64,000 nt of DNA, taken from NCBI GenBank assembly GCA_963731125.1, contig CAVSVP010000008.1, forward strand, positions 558,001-622,000. The letters are read 5' to 3'. Made by a program: the position numbers and the translations under genes. Below, piece by piece: positions 35,305 to 44,213 of the stretch. The DNA comes from CAVSVP01 sp963731125. Lineage in GTDB: Bacteria > Pseudomonadota > Gammaproteobacteria > Competibacterales > Competibacteraceae. Within the stretch, counting starts at the first letter, position 1, and the number at the start of each line of letters is the position of its first letter. Under the pieces are notes generated by a model. That model saw only the letters and a program-made list of their open reading frames with translations. It made no database searches and was not told where the DNA came from.

Positions 35305-36540
35305 TCAGCTAATCCGTGCGGGAGAGCGGAGCGCTTGCGCAATGGCCTGGGCTTGGGCTTGGCGGATGGCTGCTTTGAGCTGGTTGCCGCGCAATCCCTG
35401 TGCCACGAAGGGGCGAGCGGTTACGGCGGCGGCGGCACGATAGGCGATCTGCAACCGTTCTGCCTGGGGATAAGGGCGATTTTCCAAGCCCCGGCGGCCC
35501 CGGGCGTCGGCTTCACAGGCAAGTAAAAACTGGGCAAACCGCTGAGGTTTGCGAAAAGCATCTAAAGCATATAGGGTTTTTAGCAGGGTACCAGAGCGCA
35601 ATTCCAGGGCGCGGTGGCAATGGGTATGGTAGTGGGCGACCAACATCCCAAGATGGCGGAACGCTTTTGGAATACGAAGGCGTTGACAAAAGTCATAGAT
35701 CAGTTGGGCGCCGCGGGTCTCGTGACCCAGATGCCGGGGCCACTCGCTGGGTGGCGTAGTGCCTTTACCAAGGTCATGAACCAGCACGGCGAAGCGCACC
35801 TGGGTGTCGGCCTGCAGACGTACGGCCTGGGTAAGACTCAATAAGAGATGAACGCCGGTATCGATTTCCGGATGGTGTTGTGCCGGCTGGGGGACTCCGA
35901 ATAACCGCTCGAGTTCGGGAAAGACGCGCCCCAAGGCGGCGCAGTTGCGTAGCACTTCCAAAAACCGTTCGGGGTTTGGTTCAGCCAACGCTCTCACTGT
36001 CTCCGCCCAGACCCGCTCTGGCACCAAGGAGTCCACTTCACCGCCGGTCACCATGGTGTGCATCAGTGCTTGCGTTTCAGCTGCCACCTGAAAGCCCAAG
36101 CGGGCGAAGCGGGCGGCGAAGCGGGCTAGGCGCAGGATACGCACCGGGTCTTCGGCAAACGCAGGTGAGACATGGCATAACCGGCGTTCCTGCAGATCGC
36201 GAAGGCCGTGATAGGGGTCGATCAAACGGCCCTCGGCATCGCGCGCCATGGCATTGATGGTCAGATCGCGGCGGGCCAGATCCTCTTGTAAAGTCACCTC
36301 GGGCGTTGCCTGGAAGCGGAAACCGTGATAGCCGGGTGCGGTTTTGCGCTCGGTGCGGGCCAGTGCATACTCTTCGTGGGTCTCAGGGTGGAGGAATACC
36401 GGAAAATCTTTACCCACCGGCTTAAAGCCCAGGGCCTGCATTTCTTCAGGTGTTGCGCCGACCACGACCCAGTCCCGTTCGGTAACCGGCAGGTTGAGCA
36501 GCGCGTCCCGTACAGCGCCGCCTACCAGATAAATGTGCAT
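35305..36540 (-). CDS. cca: Multifunctional CCA tRNA nucleotidyltransferase
   Basis: The 411-residue protein starts at once with the nucleotidyltransferase motif MHIYLVGGAVRDALL and has ERDWVVVGATPEEM, RRDLTINAMARD and the EDPVRILRLARFAARF block. An HD domain (LVHDLGKGTTPPSEWPRH) follows, as in the E. coli-type enzyme that combines CCA addition with phosphatase/phosphodiesterase activities. Its length fits that of E. coli Cca. It repairs or adds the CCA end of tRNAs. Confidence 0.96.
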   Translation of the reverse strand: MHIYLVGGAVRDALLNLPVTERDWVVVGATPEEMQALGFKPVGKDFPVFLHPETHEEYALARTERKTAPGYHGFRFQATPEVTLQEDLARRDLTINAMARDAEGRLIDPYHGLRDLQERRLCHVSPAFAEDPVRILRLARFAARFARLGFQVAAETQALMHTMVTGGEVDSLVPERVWAETVRALAEPNPERFLEVLRNCAALGRVFPELERLFGVPQPAQHHPEIDTGVHLLLSLTQAVRLQADTQVRFAVLVHDLGKGTTPPSEWPRHLGHETRGAQLIYDFCQRLRIPKAFRHLGMLVAHYHTHCHRALELRSGTLLKTLYALDAFRKPQRFAQFLLACEADARGRRGLENRPYPQAERLQIAYRAAAAVTARPFVAQGLRGNQLKAAIRQAQAQAIAQALRSPARIS

Positions 36541-36708
36541 GACCGGCTAAACCTGGAAATCAGGGGCAGAAAAGATCGGACGCTTGTGCTGTTCAACCGG
36601 GAAAATAGATAAACTAGGGAAACGGTATGCCGCCCGCCTTAGCGGGTTTTGTTTGGGAAAACGGTTGCGCATGATCGCGGGTTTTCTCTCTGTGGATGGG
36701 ATTGCCAT

Positions 36709-37842
36709 ATGTTGAGCCGTTACCAAAAATTGACCTTATTGATCGCTTTAGTTCCGCCGCTATTAAGCGGCTGCACCTCTTTGCATTATTATAGCCAGGC
36801 GGTAGCGGGTCATTGGCAACTGCTCAACGCGCGCCGACCGCTGGTAGAGGTGCTGGCCGATCCGGCCACCGCTCCAAGGTTGCGTGAGCACCTCGAGACG
36901 GCTCACGCGCTGCGTAATTTCGCCAGCGACGTCTTGGCCCTACCCGACAACGGCAGCTATCGTTACTACGCTGACTTACGCCGGCCCTACGTGGTGCGCA
37001 ACGTGTTTGCCACTTCGGAATTGTCTCTGGAGCCCCGATTGTGGTGTTTTTGGGTGGTAGGCTGCGTCAGTTATCGAGGCTATTATGATGCCGACGTTGC
37101 ACAGCAGTTCACCGCTCGCCTACGAGAGCAGGGCGACGACGTCTATCTGGCCGATATTCCCGCCTATTCTACACTGGGTTGGTTTGCTGATCCGCTGTTA
37201 AACACGTTTATTTACTGGCCTACGGGAAGGCTTGCCGAACTGCTGTTTCACGAGCTCGCCCACCAACGCTTGTATATCAGCAACGCTACCGATTTTAACG
37301 AAGCTTTTGCCACTGCCGTTGGTCGCCTGGGTGCCCGCCTCTGGCTGGCGCGGTACGCTACTCCGCAGGCGCAGACCGACTACGATACTTCTCTCTGTCG
37401 CTTCGAGACGCTGCTGGATCTTATCACCGCCACCCGGGAAGCGCTTATCCAACTCTACGCCGCGCCCCTGAGCCCGGCTGACAAACGGGCGGGTAAACGC
37501 CGTTTGTTGGCCGAGCTCCAGACCGACTATCGGCTCCTTAAGCAGCAGTGGAACGGCGATGCGGCGTATGATGCCTGGTTTCAGCACTTAAATAATGCAA
37601 AACTGGCCGCTCTCGATATCTACACTCGTTTTGTGCCGGCTTTTGAGCACTTGTTTACCGCTACAGGCCGGGATTTTCCCACTTTTTACCAGGCCGTGCA
37701 GGAACTCGGCGTGCTCCCGGAGGAGCAACGGCAGGCACAGTTACAGGCGTTGCTAAAGGGAGCTGAGGCTAACTCCGCGGCCTGCCGGCTGGGGGCCGGA
37801 AGTTCTGCAACGGCCGCTGCTGAGCTAGCGACTTCGCCTTAA
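36709..37842 (+). CDS. Predicted lipoprotein aminopeptidase (COG4324-like)
   Basis: The 377-residue protein starts at the ATG at 36709 with a lipoprotein signal (LTLLIALVPPLLSGC, lipobox LSGC). It then shows the family block SLHYYSQAVAGHWQLLNARR. The zinc-peptidase motif is LLFHELAHQRLYISNATDFN with the third-ligand Glu in NEAFATAVG. GGATGGGA lies before the start. The longer frame to 36649 lacks a signal peptide at the proper position. It is probably anchored in the outer membrane. Confidence 0.88.
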   Translation: MLSRYQKLTLLIALVPPLLSGCTSLHYYSQAVAGHWQLLNARRPLVEVLADPATAPRLREHLETAHALRNFASDVLALPDNGSYRYYADLRRPYVVRNVFATSELSLEPRLWCFWVVGCVSYRGYYDADVAQQFTARLREQGDDVYLADIPAYSTLGWFADPLLNTFIYWPTGRLAELLFHELAHQRLYISNATDFNEAFATAVGRLGARLWLARYATPQAQTDYDTSLCRFETLLDLITATREALIQLYAAPLSPADKRAGKRRLLAELQTDYRLLKQQWNGDAAYDAWFQHLNNAKLAALDIYTRFVPAFEHLFTATGRDFPTFYQAVQELGVLPEEQRQAQLQALLKGAEANSAACRLGAGSSATAAAELATSP

Positions 37843-37897
37843 CCAGGCGCCGTAGTTAACTCGACTTTGTCGCTTTTGCTTCGACTTTGGCCTTTTT

Positions 37898-38044
37898 CCC
37901 TTCACACCAACCCTCCCCCACCCAGGTGAGAGGGAGTTATCGATCTGGAAGCGGTTATCAAGACCGTCTGCGGCATGGATGCCGCAGTCGAGCCTATAGG
38001 GATATATTAACAGCGTGTCTTGAGAATAGCTTCCAGATCGATAA
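37898..38044 (+). repeat. Repeat C copy 4 abutting repeat A copy 3
   Basis: 37898-37936 is repeat C (minus orientation) and 37937-38044 the best-preserved repeat A. The A unit has 16-bp terminal inverted repeats TTATCGATCTGGAAGC and GCTTCCAGATCGATAA. Internal CTGCGGCAT/ATGCCGCAG forms a perfect 9-bp hairpin with a GG loop, and a further imperfect arm pairs ATCAAGAC with GTCTTGAG. The element ends 6 bases before the stop of the minus-strand gene at 38050. Confidence 0.85.
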
Positions 38045-38049
38045 AAGAA

Positions 38050-38997
38050 TCAATCGCGGCGCGCAATGCGGCGGAAGTTGCGGTAACGATCACGTTGGCG
38101 CTGGCCTCTCAAATAACCGGGCACGAAGGCTTCGATAGAATGGGGCGTGATGCCCAGCGCGGCCAGTCCGGCGGAGCGACAGACGCTATCTATCTGCAGC
38201 GAGCGGTAATTATCCAGGGTAAAGGGCTGGCCGGGAACATGGGTAAAAATGCGTGCCTGCAGTTTGGCCAGCGGGTTGGACAAGTCAATGATCAGACGCT
38301 TGCGGCCCAGCACTTGGGCGGTATATTCCACCAATTGGCGCAGCGTATAAGTCTGCGGACCACATACCTCAAAGCGCTTGCCAAAAGTTGTCTCATCTTC
38401 CAGGGCTACCTCGAAAGCACTTACGACGTCGCCTACATAAACCGGAGCAAACCGGGAGTAGGGACAAGCCAGAGGTAGCACCGGGCTCAGTCTCAGCAAC
38501 GTGGCAAAGCGGTTAAAGAAGCTGTCATCGGGGCCAAAGATCACCGAAGGACAAAAGCAGGTACTTAGCAGATCCTGGGCTTGAAGAACCGCTTGTTCTC
38601 CCTGGCCTTTGCTGCGTAGATAGACACTGGGACCATGCGCGGCGTCGGCGTTGAGGGCGCTCATATGGAGCAGCCGTCTGACCCCCACCGTTCGGCAGGC
38701 CTCTACGATTTGCCGGGGTAGTTCCACATGGAGGGCGCGAAAATCTGTCTCGGTGCCGTTGAGCATCCCCACCAGATTGATCACCGCGTCGCAGCCGGAT
38801 ACCTGCCGGCGCAGGGTCTGCGGGTCGTGGATATCGGCCTCAAGCAAGTTTACCCCGGGTATTACCATGAGCGCTTTGTGGCGCTCCCGGTGTCGGGTAA
38901 GCACCCGAAGACGACGACCGCCATTGGCCAAGTGCGTTACCAAGTATCCACCGACGAAGCCTGTGCCGCCTAATACGCAGATTGTTTGGACCTTCAT
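38050..38997 (-). CDS. Complex I NDUFA9-like atypical SDR
   Basis: The 315-residue protein has an extended NAD(P) Rossmann fold with VLGGTGFVGGYLVTHL, DAVINLVGMLNG, the atypical active-site region YLRSKGQGEQAVL and PSVIFGPDDSFFNRFA. This matches the NDUFA9/39-kDa complex I subunit-like family found free-standing in proteobacteria. The Tyr-x-x-x-Lys is not the classical SDR form, so catalysis is uncertain and a sugar, quinone or structural role is possible. The promoter is not clear. Confidence 0.88.
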   Translation of the reverse strand: MKVQTICVLGGTGFVGGYLVTHLANGGRRLRVLTRHRERHKALMVIPGVNLLEADIHDPQTLRRQVSGCDAVINLVGMLNGTETDFRALHVELPRQIVEACRTVGVRRLLHMSALNADAAHGPSVYLRSKGQGEQAVLQAQDLLSTCFCPSVIFGPDDSFFNRFATLLRLSPVLPLACPYSRFAPVYVGDVVSAFEVALEDETTFGKRFEVCGPQTYTLRQLVEYTAQVLGRKRLIIDLSNPLAKLQARIFTHVPGQPFTLDNYRSLQIDSVCRSAGLAALGITPHSIEAFVPGYLRGQRQRDRYRNFRRIARRD

Positions 38998-39247
38998 TCA
39001 GTTATGCCTTGTTGCTTAGAATCGATAAGGAGTGTGTTATCGCCCGCCTGGGTAACCCGGGTACTACAACGAGCAGAAGCCAGGTCTGACCGCATTCGGT
39101 GACATGCACAAAAACCTCTGGGATTGCAGTGAGAAATCTAGCACAATTCAATAAATCTTGATGCGCTCCGGTGGCAGAGTTCCATGCCGGTGCCACGCTT
39201 TGCCCTTACAACACCAATAACATAAATCCATTGAGGTAAAGACAGTT

Positions 39248-40048
39248 TTGTTTGAATTAGCGCAAACGTTATTATTTTATCTGGTGATCGGTGCATTTGC
39301 CGGTACGCTGGCCGGTTTGTTGGGAATTGGCGGCGGCTTACTGATTGTACCCGCCTTGGCCTGGAGCTTTCATCTGCAGGGCATTACCGTGTCGGCCATT
39401 ATGCATATGGCGGTTGGCACCTCTCTGGCGACCATTGTGATTACCTCACTGTCCTCGGTCTATGCCCATTACCGCCTCGGTGCCGTGTTATGGCGGGTAT
39501 TTTGGCGCCTGGCCCCGGGTATTGTCAGCGGCGCCTTATTGGGTGCGGTGATTGCCGATGCCTTGCCCAGTGCCACGTTGCAGACGTTTTTCGGCGTGTT
39601 TGTTCTGCTGGCGGCCGCGAATATGGGTTTCGGTGGCAAACCCGCACCCCATCGCGAGTTACCGGGTACATTGGGCATGGTGTCGGCGGGTATAGTGATC
39701 GGAGTGGTATCAGCCGTGGTCGGCATTGGCGGCGGAACCCTAACCGTGCCATTGCTAACCTGGTGCAACATTTCCATTCGTCATGCTGTCGCTACCTCTG
39801 CCGCCTGTGGTATGCCCATCGCGATTGCCGGCGCGACGGGGTTTATGATAACCGGCTGGCAAAAACCGGACTTGCCGGCGTGGAGTAGCGGCTATATCTA
39901 CGTGCCGGCCTTTCTTGGCATTGTTGCTGCCAGCGTGATATCCGCCCCGCTGGGGGCCAAATTAGCCCATACGTTACCAACGGCTTTGCTGAAGCGCATC
40001 TTTGCCGTGTTCTTGGCGATCGTCGGTATTAGAATGTTGGCATCTTGA
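39248..40048 (+). CDS. TauE/SafE-family sulfite/anion exporter
   Basis: The 266-residue protein has about eight membrane helices and two internal repeats, each with a glycine-rich loop (LAGLLGIGGGLLIVPAL and VVGIGGGTLTVPLL). These are hallmarks of TauE/SafE. The family exports sulfite, sulfoacetate or other organosulfur anions; the substrate is unknown here. The start is TTG with GAGG upstream, a weak start that suggests low expression. Confidence 0.92.
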   Translation: MFELAQTLLFYLVIGAFAGTLAGLLGIGGGLLIVPALAWSFHLQGITVSAIMHMAVGTSLATIVITSLSSVYAHYRLGAVLWRVFWRLAPGIVSGALLGAVIADALPSATLQTFFGVFVLLAAANMGFGGKPAPHRELPGTLGMVSAGIVIGVVSAVVGIGGGTLTVPLLTWCNISIRHAVATSAACGMPIAIAGATGFMITGWQKPDLPAWSSGYIYVPAFLGIVAASVISAPLGAKLAHTLPTALLKRIFAVFLAIVGIRMLAS

Positions 40049-40061
40049 GAACGTGTTTAGG

Positions 40062-42704
40062 TTACAGGTCCAGGCTGACGTGCATTAAACCGGAATCGTC
40101 GGGGTCGCGTTTGACAGTGAATCCCAGCGCCCGGTTGATCTTGAGCATGGGTTCGTTTTCGCTCAACACTTCCCCGTAAAGGTGCTTAATACCGCGGCTT
40201 TTGGCATAGTCGATAATGCGGCGCATTAACATGGGACCCAGCCCTAGTCCCGTCATTGCACGGTCCAAGGCGATGGCGTACTCTGCCTTTTCCATGTCGG
40301 GTTCGGCGTTCATCCGCACGACCCCAAAGATATCGGCTTTACCCGCCATGCCCGGCCCGGTGACGATAAGCGCCATATCCCGGTCGTAGTCTAACTGGGT
40401 TAGGCGAGCGGCCATGGTGTGGCTTAGTTCCTTAAGCGGTTGGAAAAAGCGTAGCCGTCTGTCTTCTTCCGGCATACGCTGAACCATGGCTCGCAGCGGT
40501 GGCTCGTCTTCGGGCAGAATGGGGCGCAGATAGAAAGTGCGGCCGTCGGGCAGCCGGAACGATTGTTCCAGCTCTTTCGGATAGGGTCGGACGGCTAAAC
40601 GATCAGCCCCCGAGCAGCGTGCTGCGGCGATCCGAACGCTAGCATCCAGGGCCAGCACGCCGTTGGCGCTGGCCCAAAGCGGATTAACGGTGAGTTCCGT
40701 TATCTCTCCCAGATCGATGATCATTTGCGAGACCTTAAGGAGTGTCAGGGCCACGGCATCCACATCGGCTGGACGGCCCTGACTCGTGCTCAGCATAGAA
40801 TAGATGCGAGTGCGGCTCATTAACTCACTGGCCAGATGCATGTTAAGGGGCGGGAGCGCATACGCAATATCGTCGATGACCTGGGTTTCGGTGCCGCCAT
40901 GCCCAAAGAAGATCACCGGATTGCCGAAGAGACGGTTGGTGCGCACGCCGAGAGTGAGTTCATAGGCATCGTGGCGGGACAACATGGGTTGTACGGCAAA
41001 GCCGTTGATCACGGCATCGGGCGCCAACGACTGAACGCGCCTCAGCATGGCGGAGGCGGCGGCAAAGACTTCTTCGGGCGTATCCAACGCCAAGGCCACG
41101 CCTCCCACGTCGGTTTTCTCAGTAATATCTGGAGACAGAATCTTGACGACCGCTGGACCGTCCAGCTTAGCCGCCTGTTCGGCAGCGTCTCGGGGTCCAG
41201 AGGCAAAACGGGTGGTAATGGCCGGAATGTCGTAGGCGGTCAGCAAGCCGTCAACCTCCCGGGGAGTGAGCTGCTCGCGACCGGCGGTCAGGGCGTTGGA
41301 CACAATCCGGCGGCCCGTCTCCGTGTCTGGGGTAAATTCCTCAGTTACCGAGGGTGGTGTCTCCATTAAGAGTTCTTGATTGCGGCTGTATTCCGCTATC
41401 TGCATAAAGGCCCGGGCCGCTTCATCCGGTGTGCTATAGGTGGCGATGCCGGCTTCTCTTAAACGTTGCCGGGCCGGCGCATCGGCCGGCGCTCCTACCC
41501 AGGTGGTTATCACTAGGCGCCGGCTTTTGGCGCTGCGATCAATGATGGCCTGAGCGCTTTCCTGATCTAGGTCCGCGGAACTAGGCACATGAATGATAAG
41601 AATACCACCCGCATCGGATTCTTTTAGCAGTAGCTCCAGAGCCCGGTCGTATTTTTTGTAATCCGCCTGATCGCCGAGATCCACCGGATTTTCGGTGTGC
41701 GAACCCGGCGGCAGCATACCAGCCAGTTCCGCCTGAGTTTCCGGGCTGATAATGGCGGGAGCTCCTCCAAGTCTGAGCAGCATATCGTTAGCCAATAAGG
41801 CGATACTGCGACTGTTGCCCAGAATAATCAGGCGGGTTTTAAGAACCGGCTTGGCCGTGGCGAGGGTTTCTACCGTATTAAACAGACCCTCGATGGTTGC
41901 CACGCGCAGCAGGCCCGCGCGGCGGAATACGGCATCGTAGATGGCATCTTCGACTTTATCGGGATAATTACGCGGCTTAAGTACCACGACGGGTTTAATG
42001 CGAGCCGCAATGCGGGCGGCAGACAAAAACTTACGAGGATTGCGGAAACGCTCTAGATACACCAGGATGGAACGAGTTTGGTAGTCCTGAGCTAGATAAT
42101 CCAGCATATCGCTAAAGTCAACATCGAGGCGCGCACCCAAAGACACCATATAAGAGAAGCCGATATGGCGCCGCTGGGTCCAGTTAATAATGGAGCGCAT
42201 AATCGTAGACGACTGGGTGAGCATCCCAATATGCCCCGACAGCAGATGCGTGTGGCTTAGGGTGGCGTTAATGCCGTTGCCGGGCATGGCGATACCCAGC
42301 CTATCCGGTCCAATAATCCGCAATAGGTGAGGTTTAGCCGCATTAAGGATAGCCTGTTTCAGTGCCTCGTCAGGCGCATGGCGAGTGGTCAATATTTCCT
42401 TGCTAAGGATGAGTACGGCCCGCGTGCCCCGTGCGCCCAGTTCGCTAATGAGGGCGGGGCACTCCTGGAGCGGATTAGTGAGAACGGCGAGGTCCGGAAC
42501 TTCAGGCAGGCTGGCTATGTTCTGGTAAGTCAGTACGCCCGAGACGGCACGCCGATTTGGATTGACCGGCATTACGGGTCCTTTAAAACCAGCCTCAATC
42601 AGATTTAATTGCAACAGTGCATCGGGGTCTTCGTCCCGGGTGCCTTGGCCGATGACCACGATGGACCGGGGTTTGAACATGTATTCCAGGTTACGGATCG
42701 TCAT
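40062..42704 (-). CDS. patZ: PatZ-type protein lysine acetyltransferase (ACD-like plus GNAT)
   Basis: The 880-residue protein has a CoA-binding domain (PRSIVVIGQGTRDED), a succinyl-CoA-synthetase-like middle (VTTWVGAPADAPARQRL), an ATP-grasp subdomain (DGPAVVKILSPDITEKTDVG) and a C-terminal GNAT acetyltransferase (MTGLGLGPMLMRRIIDYAKS). Domain order and length match the NDP-forming acyl-CoA synthetase-like protein acetyltransferases PatZ/Pat, which acetylate and inactivate enzymes such as acetyl-CoA synthetase. GGAG lies 6 bases before the ATG. It is monocistronic and convergent with the TauE gene. Confidence 0.92.
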   Translation of the reverse strand: MTIRNLEYMFKPRSIVVIGQGTRDEDPDALLQLNLIEAGFKGPVMPVNPNRRAVSGVLTYQNIASLPEVPDLAVLTNPLQECPALISELGARGTRAVLILSKEILTTRHAPDEALKQAILNAAKPHLLRIIGPDRLGIAMPGNGINATLSHTHLLSGHIGMLTQSSTIMRSIINWTQRRHIGFSYMVSLGARLDVDFSDMLDYLAQDYQTRSILVYLERFRNPRKFLSAARIAARIKPVVVLKPRNYPDKVEDAIYDAVFRRAGLLRVATIEGLFNTVETLATAKPVLKTRLIILGNSRSIALLANDMLLRLGGAPAIISPETQAELAGMLPPGSHTENPVDLGDQADYKKYDRALELLLKESDAGGILIIHVPSSADLDQESAQAIIDRSAKSRRLVITTWVGAPADAPARQRLREAGIATYSTPDEAARAFMQIAEYSRNQELLMETPPSVTEEFTPDTETGRRIVSNALTAGREQLTPREVDGLLTAYDIPAITTRFASGPRDAAEQAAKLDGPAVVKILSPDITEKTDVGGVALALDTPEEVFAAASAMLRRVQSLAPDAVINGFAVQPMLSRHDAYELTLGVRTNRLFGNPVIFFGHGGTETQVIDDIAYALPPLNMHLASELMSRTRIYSMLSTSQGRPADVDAVALTLLKVSQMIIDLGEITELTVNPLWASANGVLALDASVRIAAARCSGADRLAVRPYPKELEQSFRLPDGRTFYLRPILPEDEPPLRAMVQRMPEEDRRLRFFQPLKELSHTMAARLTQLDYDRDMALIVTGPGMAGKADIFGVVRMNAEPDMEKAEYAIALDRAMTGLGLGPMLMRRIIDYAKSRGIKHLYGEVLSENEPMLKINRALGFTVKRDPDDSGLMHVSLDL

Positions 42705-42990
42705 GTATGGCTCCCTTAAGCAGGGCGGTGAGTGGCGAAACAGTGGAAAGGTAAAGGATAGCGCTTCAAGACGCTGGTTGTCTCAAGATTCTTCAGTCGC
42801 GCGGGTGCTGCATCAGTCAGTTAAGAATAGATTTAACGCGATGATGCCGTGTCATGCAATAACTTATACATTTAGTGTGTTTATTCTAATGCTGACTGGT
42901 AAGCTATTAAGCGATGAAAAAAATTGAAAAGCTTAGTGCGACAGGCGGTTATGGACGCGGTTGACACTAGACAGATAGAGGAGGTCCTTG

Positions 42991-43065
42991 ATGTTTCGCG
43001 TAAGACATGCGATGTTATGTTGCAATGCATCAATTGGTCTTGACGACTTAAAGGATTTTTTTTAA
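42991..43065 (+). CDS. Possible 24-aa leader ORF before the acyl carrier protein
   Basis: A perfect AGGAGG sits 6 bases before an ATG, giving a 24-codon frame (MFRVRHAMLCCNASIGLDDL and KDFF) that ends 17 bases before the ACP start. A second frame at 42951-43043 (MDAVDTRQIEEVLDVSRKTC and 10 more) overlaps it. Neither is recognised. The strong ribosome-binding site is the only real support, so a leader or small protein is possible. Confidence 0.3.
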   Translation: MFRVRHAMLCCNASIGLDDLKDFF

Positions 43066-43082
43066 GGATAACAGAGGATAAC

Positions 43083-43352
43083 ATGATGACAAAACAGCAG
43101 ATTCAAGAAACCGTCTTACGCATTTTGGCGAGTATTGCCCCTGATGCTAAAGACAAGACGCTTGATCCGAACATCAGTTTTCACGATCAGTTAGAGATAG
43201 ATTCTATCGATTTTCTGCGTTTGATGACGGCGTTGGAAAAAGAACTCCAGGTCAGCATTTCGGATTTCGATTATCCTCAGCTTTCAACTCTGCAAGGCTG
43301 TGTTGATTATTTGGCCGAACGACTGCATCCGGTCATGGAATTGGCCAGTTAA
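43083..43352 (+). CDS. Acyl carrier protein
   Basis: The 89-residue protein has a four-helix ACP with the phosphopantetheine serine in the motif LEIDSIDFLRLM (Ser 40 region) and recognition helix LMTALEKELQVSISD. It is not the fatty-acid ACP (which has GADSLD); the DSID type is common in specialised or respiratory-chain-linked carriers. No synthase gene is adjacent, so the partner is unknown. GAGG precedes the ATG. Its last nine codons are contained in the 585-bp tandem duplication. Confidence 0.9.
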   Translation: MMTKQQIQETVLRILASIAPDAKDKTLDPNISFHDQLEIDSIDFLRLMTALEKELQVSISDFDYPQLSTLQGCVDYLAERLHPVMELAS

Positions 43353-43382
43353 TATCAAATCTCATTAAAGCTCGTGCATAAA

Positions 43383-43467
43383 CTGGGGTGTCAGCGCTGC
43401 TCAACCAGGCTATCCTGCCTTGATTCGCTAACGCACACGTCCGTGTGTGCTGCTGATGACACCCCAG
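43383..43467 (+). terminator. Structured terminator after the acyl carrier protein
   Basis: An 11-bp outer stem (CTGGGGTGTCA with TGACACCCCAG) encloses an inner hairpin (CACACG/CGTGTG), and the outer arm is followed by CTTTT. A second copy lies at 43968-44052 through the 585-bp duplication. Confidence 0.6.
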
Positions 43468-43470
43468 CTT

Positions 43471-43501
43471 TTGCACCCTTGAATTTGAGAAACGCTATAA
43501 T
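43471..43501 (+). promoter_or_regulatory. Likely sigma70 promoter for the TraB/GumN gene
   Basis: TATAAT (43496-43501) has TTGCAC (43471-43476) 19 bases upstream. The spacing is slightly long. The copy at 44056-44086 would serve the intact gene, while this one drives the truncated copy. Confidence 0.4.
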
Positions 43502-43628
43502 GCCAACCCTCCATTGAGATTATTGGGCTCTGTCTGCATCGCGTGGTAACCGTGAAAAGGACCACGGACAGGCGTAAACTCATTACGCGTGTCTACTTCG
43601 TCAGGTAGGGAATAGCAAGGAGCCTATC

Positions 43629-43937
43629 ATGTTACGTTCACTCAAGATTGCCGCGCTGTTGTGGATGGCTTTGCAGATTTGCAGCCAGTTTGCCTTTGGC
43701 GTAGCAACGGCGGACAACCATCTTCTCTGGGAAGTCACCACCGTTTCGGGTCACGCTTATCTGTTGGGTTCGATTCATTTTGGCAGGCAGGATATGTATC
43801 CGCTGGATCCTATGATTGAACGCGTTTTCGAGGCCGCCGATGCTTTGGTCGTGGAGGCCAATCTGCTTGCGGTTGACCCGGAAACGCTGGCGCTGTTGTT
43901 TCGTAAACTGCATCCGGTCATGGAATTGGCCAGTTAA
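43629..43937 (+). pseudogene. Truncated TraB/GumN copy fused to the ACP tail
   Basis: The 102-codon frame is the signal peptide and first 93 residues of the TraB/GumN protein (to LALLFR). It then continues in frame into KLHPVMELAS, the last residues of the acyl carrier protein, and stops. It results from the 585-bp tandem duplication and lacks the catalytic C-terminal half. It keeps its own promoter and ribosome-binding site, so a secreted fragment could still be made. Confidence 0.9.
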
Positions 43938-44213
43938 TATCAAATCTCATTAAAGCTCGTGCATAAACTGGGGTGTCAGCGCTGCTCAACCAGGCTATCC
44001 TGCCTTGATTCGCTAACGCACACGTCCGTGTGTGCTGCTGATGACACCCCAGCTTTTGCACCCTTGAATTTGAGAAACGCTATAATGCCAACCCTCCATT
44101 GAGATTATTGGGCTCTGTCTGCATCGCGTGGTAACCGTGAAAAGGACCACGGACAGGCGTAAACTCATTACGCGTGTCTACTTCGTCAGGTAGGGAATAG
44201 CAAGGAGCCTATC

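Noticed and set aside
36631..36650. Small GC hairpin with T-run before the aminopeptidase
   Set aside because: Stem is only 5 bp and it terminates no identified plus-strand gene.
39002..39196. 64-codon minus frame between the NDUFA9-like and TauE genes
   Set aside because: No start signal, no recognisable features, composition unlike a conserved protein.
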